Shown here piece after piece: positions 8,003 to 15,526 of a DNA stretch of 64,000 nt. This DNA is from DAOSWM01 sp035380045 (GTDB lineage Bacteria; Bacteroidota; Bacteroidia; Bacteroidales; Tenuifilaceae): NCBI GenBank assembly GCA_035380045.1, contig DAOSWM010000011.1, forward strand, positions 1-64,000, given 5' to 3'. Every line of letters begins with the position of its first letter. Position 1 is the first letter of the stretch. Made by a program: the position numbers and the translations under genes. The notes beneath the pieces were generated by a model, which worked only from the letters and a program-made list of their open reading frames with translations, was not told the DNA's origin and did not search any database.

Positions 8003-9316
8003 ATGGTAGAAACGCCCATACCCTCCGAAATAGTTAAGAAAAAAATTGAAGAATCGAACCTTCCTAAGGTTGGAAGGGGAACCATTCGCGAAATTGTTCG
8101 TTTGGTAAACGAAATTGAGGTTGCCAGCGGACAAAAGTTTATTCGCATGGAAATGGGTGTTCCTGGGCTTGAGCCAGCAAAGGTTGGTGTTGAAGCTGAA
8201 ATTGAGGCTTTGCGTAAGGGTGTGGCTCGTAAATACCCTATGATTGATGGAGTTCCCGAGCTTAAAAGGGAAATATCGAGGTTTGTGAAAAACTTCATCA
8301 ATATTGATGTTGACCAGAAGTGTTGTATTCCAACCGTTGGCTCAATGCAGGGAGGAATGGCTTCATTCCTGCTAACGAATCGTTGCAATGCGGCAAAGGA
8401 CACCGTTCTTTTCATCGATCCCGGCTTCCCCGTCCAAAAGCAGCAGCTTCGTGTGCTCGGGATGAAGTACGATAGCTTCGATGTTTACAATTACCGTGGT
8501 GAAAAGTTGCGAGAAAAGTTGGAAAGCTACCTAAAGAAGGGCAATGTCAGCACAATTCTTTACTCAAATCCTAACAACCCCTCATGGATTTGCTTTACCG
8601 ATAGGGAACTGCAAATTATTGGTGAGCTGGCAACCGCCTACGATGTGATAGTGATTGAGGATTTAGCATACTTTGCAATGGATTTCCGAAAGGATCTTTC
8701 CAAACCGGGGCAACCTCCATACCAGGCATCAGTTGCAAACTACACCGATAATTGGCTTATGCTAATATCCAGCTCAAAGGCATTCAGCTATGCTGGCCAG
8801 CGAATAGGTTGTTTGGTAATTAGCAACCAAATCTTCTCAAGAAGGTATCCCGATTTGAAACGCTACTTCTCGTCCGATGAATTTGGCTACGCCATGATAT
8901 ACGGAGGTGTTTACTCCCTTTCATCAGGAACCTCACATTCAGCCCAGTACGGTTTAGCAGCCATGCTAAAAGCCGCTAACGATGGCGAGTTCAACTTCGT
9001 TGATTCAGTTAAAGAGTATGGCGTTCGGGCAAAGATTATGAAGAAAATGTTTACCGATAACGGTTTCAACATTGTTTACGATATGGATGAGGATAAACCT
9101 CTGGCCGATGGTTTTTACTTCACCATCTCGTATCCTGGATTCAATGGGGAGGATCTTATTGAGGAGTTGCTTTACTATGGAATAAGCGCAATTTCATTGG
9201 CCATCACAGGTAGCGAACGTACTGAAGGTTTAAGGGCTTGCGTTTCACAAATCGATAGCAGCCAGTTTGCCGAATTAGAGCACCGCCTTAAGAAATTTCG
9301 TGAGAATCACATATAG
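8003..9316 (+). CDS. PLP-dependent class I/II aminotransferase
   Basis: This 437-aa fold-type I aminotransferase has the expected SNPNNPSW substrate loop near residue 191, an IEDLAYF aspartate that contacts the pyridine nitrogen near 218, and the PLP-binding lysine in SSSKAFSYAGQRIG near residue 259. The enzyme should interconvert an amino acid and its 2-oxoacid. It is 68 bp upstream of the four 2-oxoacid:ferredoxin oxidoreductase genes on the same strand, so it probably supplies their 2-oxoacid substrate, perhaps from branched-chain amino acids or glutamate. The amino-acid specificity cannot be read from sequence. Confidence 0.85.
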   Translation: MVETPIPSEIVKKKIEESNLPKVGRGTIREIVRLVNEIEVASGQKFIRMEMGVPGLEPAKVGVEAEIEALRKGVARKYPMIDGVPELKREISRFVKNFINIDVDQKCCIPTVGSMQGGMASFLLTNRCNAAKDTVLFIDPGFPVQKQQLRVLGMKYDSFDVYNYRGEKLREKLESYLKKGNVSTILYSNPNNPSWICFTDRELQIIGELATAYDVIVIEDLAYFAMDFRKDLSKPGQPPYQASVANYTDNWLMLISSSKAFSYAGQRIGCLVISNQIFSRRYPDLKRYFSSDEFGYAMIYGGVYSLSSGTSHSAQYGLAAMLKAANDGEFNFVDSVKEYGVRAKIMKKMFTDNGFNIVYDMDEDKPLADGFYFTISYPGFNGEDLIEELLYYGISAISLAITGSERTEGLRACVSQIDSSQFAELEHRLKKFRENHI

Positions 9317-9384
9317 CTAGCTAATAGAATTAACGGAACACAAAATAATAAAAATCTAGTACTCATTTTTAAAAAATAGACGAT

Positions 9385-9615
9385 ATGGCAAAAGTTCGAG
9401 GAGCAATTAAGGTAGACGTGGAGAACTGTAAAGGGTGTAGCCTTTGCGTAGTAGCCTGTCCTACCAAAGTTATCGCTCTGGCCAGAGAGGTTAACCACAA
9501 AGGGTATAACTACGCGTACATGGCAAATCCAGAAGCCTGTACTGGTTGCGCAAATTGTGCATCAGTTTGCCCCGATAGCGTTATTGAAGTTTACAGAGTT
9601 AAGGTTGAAGCCTAG
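9385..9615 (+). CDS. korD: 2-oxoacid:ferredoxin oxidoreductase, delta (2x[4Fe-4S]) subunit
   Basis: This 76-aa ferredoxin-type subunit contains two CxxCxxCxxxCP motifs (CKGCSLCVVACP near residue 14 and CTGCANCASVCP near 54). It carries electrons from the thiamine-diphosphate site out to ferredoxin or flavodoxin. It is the first of four consecutive genes encoding the usual delta, alpha, beta and gamma subunits. The gap to the alpha subunit gene is 50 bp. The product could equally be called VorD; substrate preference is not fixed by this subunit. Confidence 0.9.
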   Translation: MAKVRGAIKVDVENCKGCSLCVVACPTKVIALAREVNHKGYNYAYMANPEACTGCANCASVCPDSVIEVYRVKVEA

Positions 9616-9665
9616 CACTGGAAACAATTAATCACATTGTATTACCAAATAATACTAATAGAAAA

Positions 9666-10751
9666 ATGGCAGAATACAGACTTATGAAGGGGAACGAGGT
9701 TATTGCCGAGGCTGCCATCCGCTGTGGATGCGACGGATATTTTGGCTACCCCATTACCCCTCAGTCCGAAATTATGGAGACTCTCATGATGCGAAAGCCA
9801 TGGGAAGACACCGGCATGGTTGTTCTCCAGGCCGAGAGCGAAGTTGCCGCAATTAACATGGTGTATGGCGGTGCTTCGTGCGGCAAAAAAGTAATGACTT
9901 CATCGTCGAGCCCCGGAATTAGCTTGAAGCAGGAGGGTATTACCTACATTGCTGGAGCAGAACTTCCCTGCTTAATTGTTAACGTTGTTAGGGGAGGCCC
10001 CGGACTTGGAACAATTCAACCCGCTCAGAGCGATTACTTTCAGTCAACCAAGGGTGGTGGACATGGCGATTACAGGCTAATCGTACTGGCTCCCGCTTCG
10101 GTACAGGAAATGAACGACTTTGTAGAACTTGGATTCGAACTAGCCTTCAAGTACCGCAATCCCGCAATGATTCTTTCCGATGGAGTTATTGGCCAAATGA
10201 TGGAGAAGGTTGAGTTAAGCGATGTAAAACCTCGCTGGACCGACGAGGAAATTAAGAAGATAAGCGGTTCCTGGGCTACTACCGGTAAAACTCCCGATAG
10301 GGATTACCATGTAGTTACCTCCCTGGAGCTCGATAGCGCAAAACAGGAGATTTTCAACCATAAGCTGATTGAAAAGTATAAAACCATTGAGGAGAACGAG
10401 GTTCGCTACGAGCTAATAAATTGTGACGATGCTGAGTATATTTTCGTAGCATACGGCTCATCGAGCCGAATTTGCCAGAAGGCTGTTGAAATTGCCCGTA
10501 GTAAAGGTATTAAGGTAGGACTACTTCGTCCAATAACCCTCTTCCCATACCCCACAAAGGTTATTCAGAGCATGCTTGGAAAAGTTAAGGGTTTCCTTGC
10601 AGTTGAAATGAGCGCAGGACAAATGGTTGAGGATGTTCGCCTTGCCGTGTGCGGCAAAGTTCCTGTTGAGCACTACGGACGTTTGGGCGGCATGATACCT
10701 ACTCCAAACGAGGTTGTAAAAGCACTGGAAGAAAAAATTATTAAAGGGTAA
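9666..10751 (+). CDS. 2-oxoacid:ferredoxin oxidoreductase, alpha subunit (VorB/KorA type)
   Basis: This 361-aa subunit has the family motifs GYPITPQSEIME near residue 29, an active-site Thr/Ser region SSSSPGISLKQEG near 80, and GGPGLGTIQPAQSDYF near 110. The C-terminal transketolase-like domain (near 255 onward) is complete. With the beta and gamma subunits it oxidatively decarboxylates a 2-oxoacid with CoA to an acyl-CoA, reducing ferredoxin. Similar Bacteroidota genes are usually labelled VorB (3-methyl-2-oxobutanoate) or KorA (2-oxoglutarate). The adjoining aminotransferase fits either branched-chain or 2-oxoglutarate substrates. The gap to the beta gene is 5 bp. Confidence 0.9.
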   Translation: MAEYRLMKGNEVIAEAAIRCGCDGYFGYPITPQSEIMETLMMRKPWEDTGMVVLQAESEVAAINMVYGGASCGKKVMTSSSSPGISLKQEGITYIAGAELPCLIVNVVRGGPGLGTIQPAQSDYFQSTKGGGHGDYRLIVLAPASVQEMNDFVELGFELAFKYRNPAMILSDGVIGQMMEKVELSDVKPRWTDEEIKKISGSWATTGKTPDRDYHVVTSLELDSAKQEIFNHKLIEKYKTIEENEVRYELINCDDAEYIFVAYGSSSRICQKAVEIARSKGIKVGLLRPITLFPYPTKVIQSMLGKVKGFLAVEMSAGQMVEDVRLAVCGKVPVEHYGRLGGMIPTPNEVVKALEEKIIKG

Positions 10752-10756
10752 TAGCC

Positions 10757-11518
10757 ATGACAGAAGTTAAGGATATAATTAAAGAAGAGAACCTGGTTTA
10801 CAGTAAATCAAAGGTTCTAACCGATAAGGTTATGCACTACTGCCCTGGCTGTAGCCATGGAGTAGTTCATAAACTTGTTGCAGAAGTAATTGAAGAGCTT
10901 GGAATTCAGGATAAAACCATTGGTGTATCACCTGTTGGCTGCTCGGTTTTAGCATACAATTACCTGAGTATCGACTGGCAACAGGCAGCCCACGGAAGAG
11001 CACCCGCTTTGGCAACCGCAGCAGCACGCCTTATGCCCGATAAGTATGTGTTTACTTACCAGGGCGATGGTGACTTGGCTTCCATTGGAACCGCAGAAAT
11101 TATTCATGCCTGCAACAGGGGCGAAAATATTGTTGTTATTTTCATAAATAACGCAATATATGGGATGACTGGCGGCCAGATGGCACCAACTACAATTGAG
11201 GGGATGCCAACATCAACATCACCCTATGGAAGAGATGTGAAATTAGCTGGCTACCCTCTGAAGATAACAGAGTTGGTTGCACAACTCCCTGCTACTAACT
11301 TCGTAACTCGCCAATCGGTTCACACACCGGGTGCCGTTAGGAAGTGTAAGAAAGCCATTCTTAAGGCTTTTGAAAATATTGGACAGAAAAAAGGGACTCA
11401 ATTTATTGAGGTTGTTTCAACCTGTAACTCTGGTTGGAAGTTAACCCCTGTGAAATCGAACGAATGGATGGTTGAGAATATGTTCCCAGTTTATCCAATT
11501 GGCGATATTAAAGGTTAA
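10757..11518 (+). CDS. korB: 2-oxoacid:ferredoxin oxidoreductase, beta (TPP-binding) subunit
   Basis: This 253-aa subunit holds the thiamine-diphosphate site: GDGDLASIGTAEIIHA near residue 97, followed by the NN pair of the metal-binding motif (FINNAIYGMTGGQ). An N-terminal CPGCSHG carries the Cys residues typical of this subunit near residue 29. It forms the catalytic core with the alpha subunit. It lies 5 bp downstream of the alpha gene and 29 bp before the gamma gene, consistent with one transcript ending at the hairpin at 12127. Confidence 0.93.
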   Translation: MTEVKDIIKEENLVYSKSKVLTDKVMHYCPGCSHGVVHKLVAEVIEELGIQDKTIGVSPVGCSVLAYNYLSIDWQQAAHGRAPALATAAARLMPDKYVFTYQGDGDLASIGTAEIIHACNRGENIVVIFINNAIYGMTGGQMAPTTIEGMPTSTSPYGRDVKLAGYPLKITELVAQLPATNFVTRQSVHTPGAVRKCKKAILKAFENIGQKKGTQFIEVVSTCNSGWKLTPVKSNEWMVENMFPVYPIGDIKG

Positions 11519-11547
11519 ACCAGAACTTTTTAAAAGAGAAAAAGATC

Positions 11548-12099
11548 ATGACAGAAGAGATAATAATAGCAGGTTTTGGAGGACAAGGAGTTCTTTCCAT
11601 GGGAAAAATACTTGCTTACTCAGGAATTATGCAGGATCAGGAAGTTTCTTGGATGCCTTCATACGGACCAGAAATGCGTGGAGGTACAGCAAATGTTACG
11701 GTAATTCTGAGCGATAGCCGTATCAGTTCACCTATTCTGCAGGAGTACGATACCGCAATTATTCTTAACCAGCAATCGATGGATAAGTTTGAAAGTTCGG
11801 TTAAGCCCGGGGGGTTGCTGATTTATGACCCCAACGGAATTACCCGTCATCCCGAACGCACTGATATAAAAGTATATCAGGTAAAAGCTACCGATGAGGC
11901 AATTAAACTGAAAAGCGCAAAGACTTTCAACATGATTGTTCTGGGTGCTTTTCTAAAAGTAAAACCATTAGTGAAGATGGATAATGTGGTTAAGGGACTG
12001 AAGAAATCGCTCCCTGAGCGACATCATCATTTGATACCGCTTAACGAGCAGGCAATTAACAAAGGGATGGAGGTAGTTGAAGTGTATAGTGTGAGTTAG
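11548..12099 (+). CDS. korC: 2-oxoacid:ferredoxin oxidoreductase, gamma subunit
   Basis: This 183-aa subunit begins with the characteristic AGFGGQGVLSMGKILA and carries the conserved SWMPSYGPEMRGGTANVTV segment near residues 36-54, which contributes to the CoA and intersubunit region. It completes the delta-alpha-beta-gamma set as the last gene of the operon. A strong terminator follows about 28 bp after the stop. Length is normal for the family. Confidence 0.92.
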   Translation: MTEEIIIAGFGGQGVLSMGKILAYSGIMQDQEVSWMPSYGPEMRGGTANVTVILSDSRISSPILQEYDTAIILNQQSMDKFESSVKPGGLLIYDPNGITRHPERTDIKVYQVKATDEAIKLKSAKTFNMIVLGAFLKVKPLVKMDNVVKGLKKSLPERHHHLIPLNEQAINKGMEVVEVYSVS

Positions 12100-12126
12100 C
12101 TTTTTTCGTTTATAATCGTATTTATT

Positions 12127-12167
12127 TCCCCTGAGGTGTGTTAATCAATAACTCAGGGGATTTTTTT
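12127..12167 (+). terminator. rho-independent terminator after the kor operon
   Basis: The perfect 9-bp arms TCCCCTGAG (12127-12135) and CTCAGGGGA (12152-12160) are followed by seven T residues. The T tract lies on the + strand only, so the hairpin serves the kor operon and not the convergent ribF. Confidence 0.92.
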
Positions 12168-12226
12168 ATATGTTTGCTTCTATTCAAAACCTACCCCAGT
12201 ATAGTTAAACCTATCCGTTTTGTAGC

Positions 12227-13168
12227 TCAGTAAATTAATTCATTCACTGAATCCTTCCCGAAAATGAGCTGTTTTTCAAGTTTGTTCGAATTTTTAATAT
12301 CAACACCTGGGGTAATCCTTTTTTGAAAAAAAATAGTCACATCGCCACTTGGGAAGTGCAAATCAAAGTCAATAATATGAATTTCTACTGAGGAATCGCC
12401 CTCTGCTTGGGTTTCTGTGTTATAGTCGCTCCATATTATGGCCATCGCCTTGTAATGAGAATTGTTCCATTGAACGCTAACAGCGTAAATTCCTTCGGGA
12501 GGGATAAGCTTCCCCGTTTCTTCAATCTGAATCGATAGTGTAGGGAAGTTAACTTGTGAGAAATAGTGGGTTCCTTTTCCTAGGCTTCCTATGATAATGT
12601 ACTGATGGTCGAGGTAGGCATTTGCTCGTTGTATCCTCCCTTCCCTCAGGGCTTTACGGATGGTGGTTGAGCTAACCGTTTCGTGGTGGATGTCCTGTTC
12701 CGGAATTTCTTCAACTCCAAAATCAAGTTCCTTGCTTAGCTGGTATAGGTATTCGTAATCACCTTTTCGGTTGTGCCCAAAATGGTGGTTGAACCCAACC
12801 ACAATGAATTTGGCACCAAGTTTTTCTACAAGGATGTTCCGAATGAACTGTTCCGATGAAACCCTGGAAAACTCAATGGTGAAATTAACGATAATAAGAT
12901 GGTTAAGACCAGCTTTCCTGAGCAGCTCAATTTTCTCTTTCTGCGAGTTAATGAACATTAAGTCTTTCCCCTCGGTTTCGGGGTATAGGACTTTGCGAGG
13001 ATGAGGGTAGAATGTGATAAGCACCGACTCACCCTTAATGCTTTGAGCTATCTGGTTAATTCTGTTTAAAATGGTTTTGTGCCCGATGTGTACCCCATCG
13101 AACGAACCAGTAGTAACAACAGGGTTCTTAATCCCTGTCGCCGTGTCAAATCCGTAATGAACCTGCAT
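12227..13168 (-). CDS. ribF: bifunctional riboflavin kinase/FAD synthetase
   Basis: The 313-aa protein makes FMN from riboflavin and FAD from FMN. The N-terminal adenylyltransferase domain shows TTGSFDGVHIGHKTI near residue 20 (nucleotidyltransferase HxGH) and a later SSTTIRKAL motif near 166. The C-terminal riboflavin-kinase barrel contains YIIIGSLGKGTHYF and NFPTLSIQ near residues 188-212 and VEIHIIDFD near 260. Length is typical. It follows rex by 40 bp on the same strand and is at the end of the hydrogenase-regulator run, which is rich in flavoproteins. Co-transcription is possible but unproven. Confidence 0.95.
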   Translation of the reverse strand: MQVHYGFDTATGIKNPVVTTGSFDGVHIGHKTILNRINQIAQSIKGESVLITFYPHPRKVLYPETEGKDLMFINSQKEKIELLRKAGLNHLIIVNFTIEFSRVSSEQFIRNILVEKLGAKFIVVGFNHHFGHNRKGDYEYLYQLSKELDFGVEEIPEQDIHHETVSSTTIRKALREGRIQRANAYLDHQYIIIGSLGKGTHYFSQVNFPTLSIQIEETGKLIPPEGIYAVSVQWNNSHYKAMAIIWSDYNTETQAEGDSSVEIHIIDFDLHFPSGDVTIFFQKRITPGVDIKNSNKLEKQLIFGKDSVNELIY

Positions 13169-13208
13169 TCTTTAAATTAACTTTAACTAGGCTGATAGAA
13201 GTTTTTTA

Positions 13209-13835
13209 TTACTTGCTTTCAATGCCTTTCACAAAGTAAGCAACCTTTTCGATAGAGGTAATCATGTCGTACTCTTCGAGGAAAATGTTCGAAGGAACAT
13301 TAAGTGGCGTGGTTGTGAAGTTGAGAATTCCTTTAATGCCTGCTTTAGCAATTTGCTCTACCAGTGTGGGTGATGTGTCAGGAGGTGATGCAAAGATGGC
13401 TATTGAAATATTTTTACGGGAAACAACATCTTTTAAGTCGTTAATATGGTAGCACTTGACTCCAGATATCACCCTGTTTGTTTTATTCTCATCAATGTCG
13501 AAAGTGGCAACAATGTTAAGCTTTGGTCGTTTCCCGTTAAAGTATGAAGTAACGGCTCTCCCCAGGTTGCCCATGCCAATTACCGCCACGTTAAGCCCAT
13601 CCTGATGGTCGATAATTTTACCAATTACATTCACCAGTTCCTTGGCATCGTACCCCCGCTTTTTCATGCTGGAGTAATCGATTAGCATGAGGTCGCGACG
13701 AACTTGTACAGCTGTAATGTTATGCAAGTTGGCTAGCTCGTGGGAGTAGATATGAGTTTTGCCTTCGGCGAGACAGCTTAGTAGTGTTCTTCGGTATTGG
13801 CTTAGTCTTTCAACGGTTTTTTGTGGGAGCTTCAT
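13209..13835 (-). CDS. rex: redox-sensing transcriptional repressor Rex
   Basis: Rex is a DNA-binding NADH/NAD+ sensor that represses fermentation and hydrogenase genes when NADH is low. The protein has an N-terminal winged helix (YRRTLLSCLAE through VQVRRDLMLIDY) and a Rossmann domain starting NVAVIGMGNLGRAV near residue 86. I chose the ATG at 13835 because MKLPQKTVERL is the family-like N-terminus and gives 208 aa, a normal length. A longer reading to 13925 would add a low-complexity Asn/Lys-rich leader. The gene is downstream of the hydrogenase and kinase genes and upstream of ribF. A Rex-like operator lies before hydC (21862-21881). Confidence 0.92.
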   Translation of the reverse strand: MKLPQKTVERLSQYRRTLLSCLAEGKTHIYSHELANLHNITAVQVRRDLMLIDYSSMKKRGYDAKELVNVIGKIIDHQDGLNVAVIGMGNLGRAVTSYFNGKRPKLNIVATFDIDENKTNRVISGVKCYHINDLKDVVSRKNISIAIFASPPDTSPTLVEQIAKAGIKGILNFTTTPLNVPSNIFLEEYDMITSIEKVAYFVKGIESK

Positions 13836-13906
13836 TTGGTTCTTTTTTGGGTCGGTGATTTTTATTCGCTTACTGTTTGGTTGTGAGTTGTTTCGGTTCT
13901 TTATGT

Positions 13907-13925
13907 TTGCATTGCAAAAATGCAA
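13907..13925. promoter_or_regulatory. inverted repeat upstream of rex
   Basis: The 7-bp perfect arms TTGCATT (13907-13913) and AATGCAA (13919-13925) are separated by 5 bp and lie about 72 bp upstream of the rex ATG. The symmetry is that of an operator; the binding protein is unknown. Confidence 0.4.
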
Positions 13926-13947
13926 TTTTATTTGGAATTGACAACGT

Positions 13948-15096
13948 TTATAAGCCAGTTATTTGATTTACTGTGGGTAGAACTGGGAGTGTTATCGTGA
14001 ACGAGCTCCCAACTCCTGGTGTACTTTTTACATCAATTTGCCCCATATACATATTTATAATACGTTTCACTATGCTTAAGCCGAGTCCACTTCCTGCAAT
14101 ATCCTTAGTGCATGGGTTTTTTATTCGTGAAAATTCGTGGAAAAGCTTTGGCAAATCTTCTGTTGCAATCCCAACACCTGTGTCGGAAATAACAATAATT
14201 ATTTCTGAACTGTTTTTTTCAACGGAGCACACCACTTTACCTCCGTCAGTGTTGTATTTAACTGCGTTTGATACAAGATTGTTGAAAACAATCTCCATCT
14301 CTTCTGAATCGGCCATGAAGTTAGCTGGAACGATGTTGTTGAACTCGAAGGTTACATCTCGCTGTATTGCCATTGGCATCATTGTTTCAATGGCCGATTT
14401 AATAACCAAACTAAGATCAATTTCGCGAAGTTCACGTTTCTTCTTGCCCGACTCAATCCTGGTTAAATCTAGCAGATCCATAATAAGTGTTCTCATGGCT
14501 TTGATTCGTGCCAGAGAACGGTCAATCATTTTTTCGTAATCATCAATTTTTTCACCCGCCTGCTTCTCCTGCATTATTTTCAGGTATCCCTCAATGGAGT
14601 TGAGGGGGGCTTTCATCTCGTGTGATAGTACGGTAAGAAATTGAAAACGTACCTGTTTCCCCTCTTTATGGAGTTTTCGGGTCATTCGACGTAGGAAGTA
14701 ATGCTTAGCTACATTTTCCATTGACGACTTCAGCTCTTGGGGAGTAAATGGTTTCGGAACAAAATCGTAGGCTCCAATATTTGTTGCTTTCACAGCTAAT
14801 TCGAGCGATGCGTAGGAAGTAATCATTACCACGAGAATATCGAGACTATTGTTGTTGATGTACTCGAGTACTTCGATGCCTTGAATTCCAGGTAATTTGT
14901 TGTCGAGAAGAACCACAGCAGGAGGATTCTTCTTAATTGCTTCAAGCGCTTCTTCGCCTGTGGCAGCTTCTATCACATTGAATTCGATATCTTCATCCAT
15001 AAAGGGGTAACTGATGGAAAAGTTCCGGAGTATACGTGAAACACCTGAACGTATCCCGAACTCATCGTCAACTACAAGTACGTTTAAAGTTTCCAT
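13948..15096 (-). CDS. receiver-histidine kinase hybrid protein
   Basis: This 382-aa soluble protein has a receiver domain at its N-terminus (VLVVDDEFG; phospho-Asp in VVLLDNKLPG near residue 63; Lys in VPKPF near 112). A histidine kinase follows: the dimerisation helix has the phospho-acceptor His in LTVLSHEMKAPLNSIEGYL near residue 160, then an ATPase domain with NLVSNAVKYN, DTGVGI and GSGLGLSIV. No membrane segment or input domain is present, so it is controlled by phosphorylation. Its ATG is 1 bp from the stop of a separate receiver gene, and both follow the hydrogenase-like kinase. The three should form a phosphorelay. Confidence 0.9.
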   Translation of the reverse strand: METLNVLVVDDEFGIRSGVSRILRNFSISYPFMDEDIEFNVIEAATGEEALEAIKKNPPAVVLLDNKLPGIQGIEVLEYINNNSLDILVVMITSYASLELAVKATNIGAYDFVPKPFTPQELKSSMENVAKHYFLRRMTRKLHKEGKQVRFQFLTVLSHEMKAPLNSIEGYLKIMQEKQAGEKIDDYEKMIDRSLARIKAMRTLIMDLLDLTRIESGKKKRELREIDLSLVIKSAIETMMPMAIQRDVTFEFNNIVPANFMADSEEMEIVFNNLVSNAVKYNTDGGKVVCSVEKNSSEIIIVISDTGVGIATEDLPKLFHEFSRIKNPCTKDIAGSGLGLSIVKRIINMYMGQIDVKSTPGVGSSFTITLPVLPTVNQITGL

Positions 15097-15097
15097 G

Positions 15098-15490
15098 CTA
15101 TTTTTTTAGGAGTTGTGCTATCTCTTTTTGGAGCCTTTCAGGAAGAACACCCTTTTCGAGGTAAAGGTCAGCTTTAATCCACTTTCTTTCATCTTCGGTG
15201 GTAATCCCAAATGACATGTCAGTTTCCGCAGATACTGCGGTTGAGAGGATTATTGGAACATCGGGGTATTTGCGTTTCATCTTGTAACATAGAATAAACC
15301 CGCTGTCATCGCGCTCCATCATCAGGTCAAAAATTGCGAGATCTGGTTTGATTGTGTTCATTAGCTCTTCTGCTTCCTTTTGTCCTTCGGCAGTAATTAC
15401 TTTGTAACCAAAGCGTTCAAGGTGTAATTTTTGCTGAAACAAATAATCCATATCATCATCAACCAGTAGTATTGTTCGTTGGTTCTTCAT
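15098..15490 (-). CDS. single-domain response regulator
   Basis: This 130-aa CheY-like receiver has TILLVDDDMDYL at the N-terminus, a phospho-acceptor Asp in LAIFDLMMERDDSG near residue 55, a Ser/Thr switch in ILSTAVS near 82 and a C-terminal Lys in LYLEKG near 113. It has no output domain. It is located 36 bp after the hydrogenase-like histidine kinase and 1 bp before the receiver-kinase gene, which suggests that it passes phosphate between the two. Several extra residues lie between the switch and the Lys, a small insertion compared with CheY. Confidence 0.88.
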   Translation of the reverse strand: MKNQRTILLVDDDMDYLFQQKLHLERFGYKVITAEGQKEAEELMNTIKPDLAIFDLMMERDDSGFILCYKMKRKYPDVPIILSTAVSAETDMSFGITTEDERKWIKADLYLEKGVLPERLQKEIAQLLKK

Positions 15491-15526
15491 TGTTGTTTTA
15501 TTTATTGTTGATTTACAGATTATTAT

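Noticed and set aside
13836..13925. Longer Rex reading frame
   Set aside because: The extra 30 residues are low-complexity and not Rex-like; the ATG at 13835 gives the normal length.
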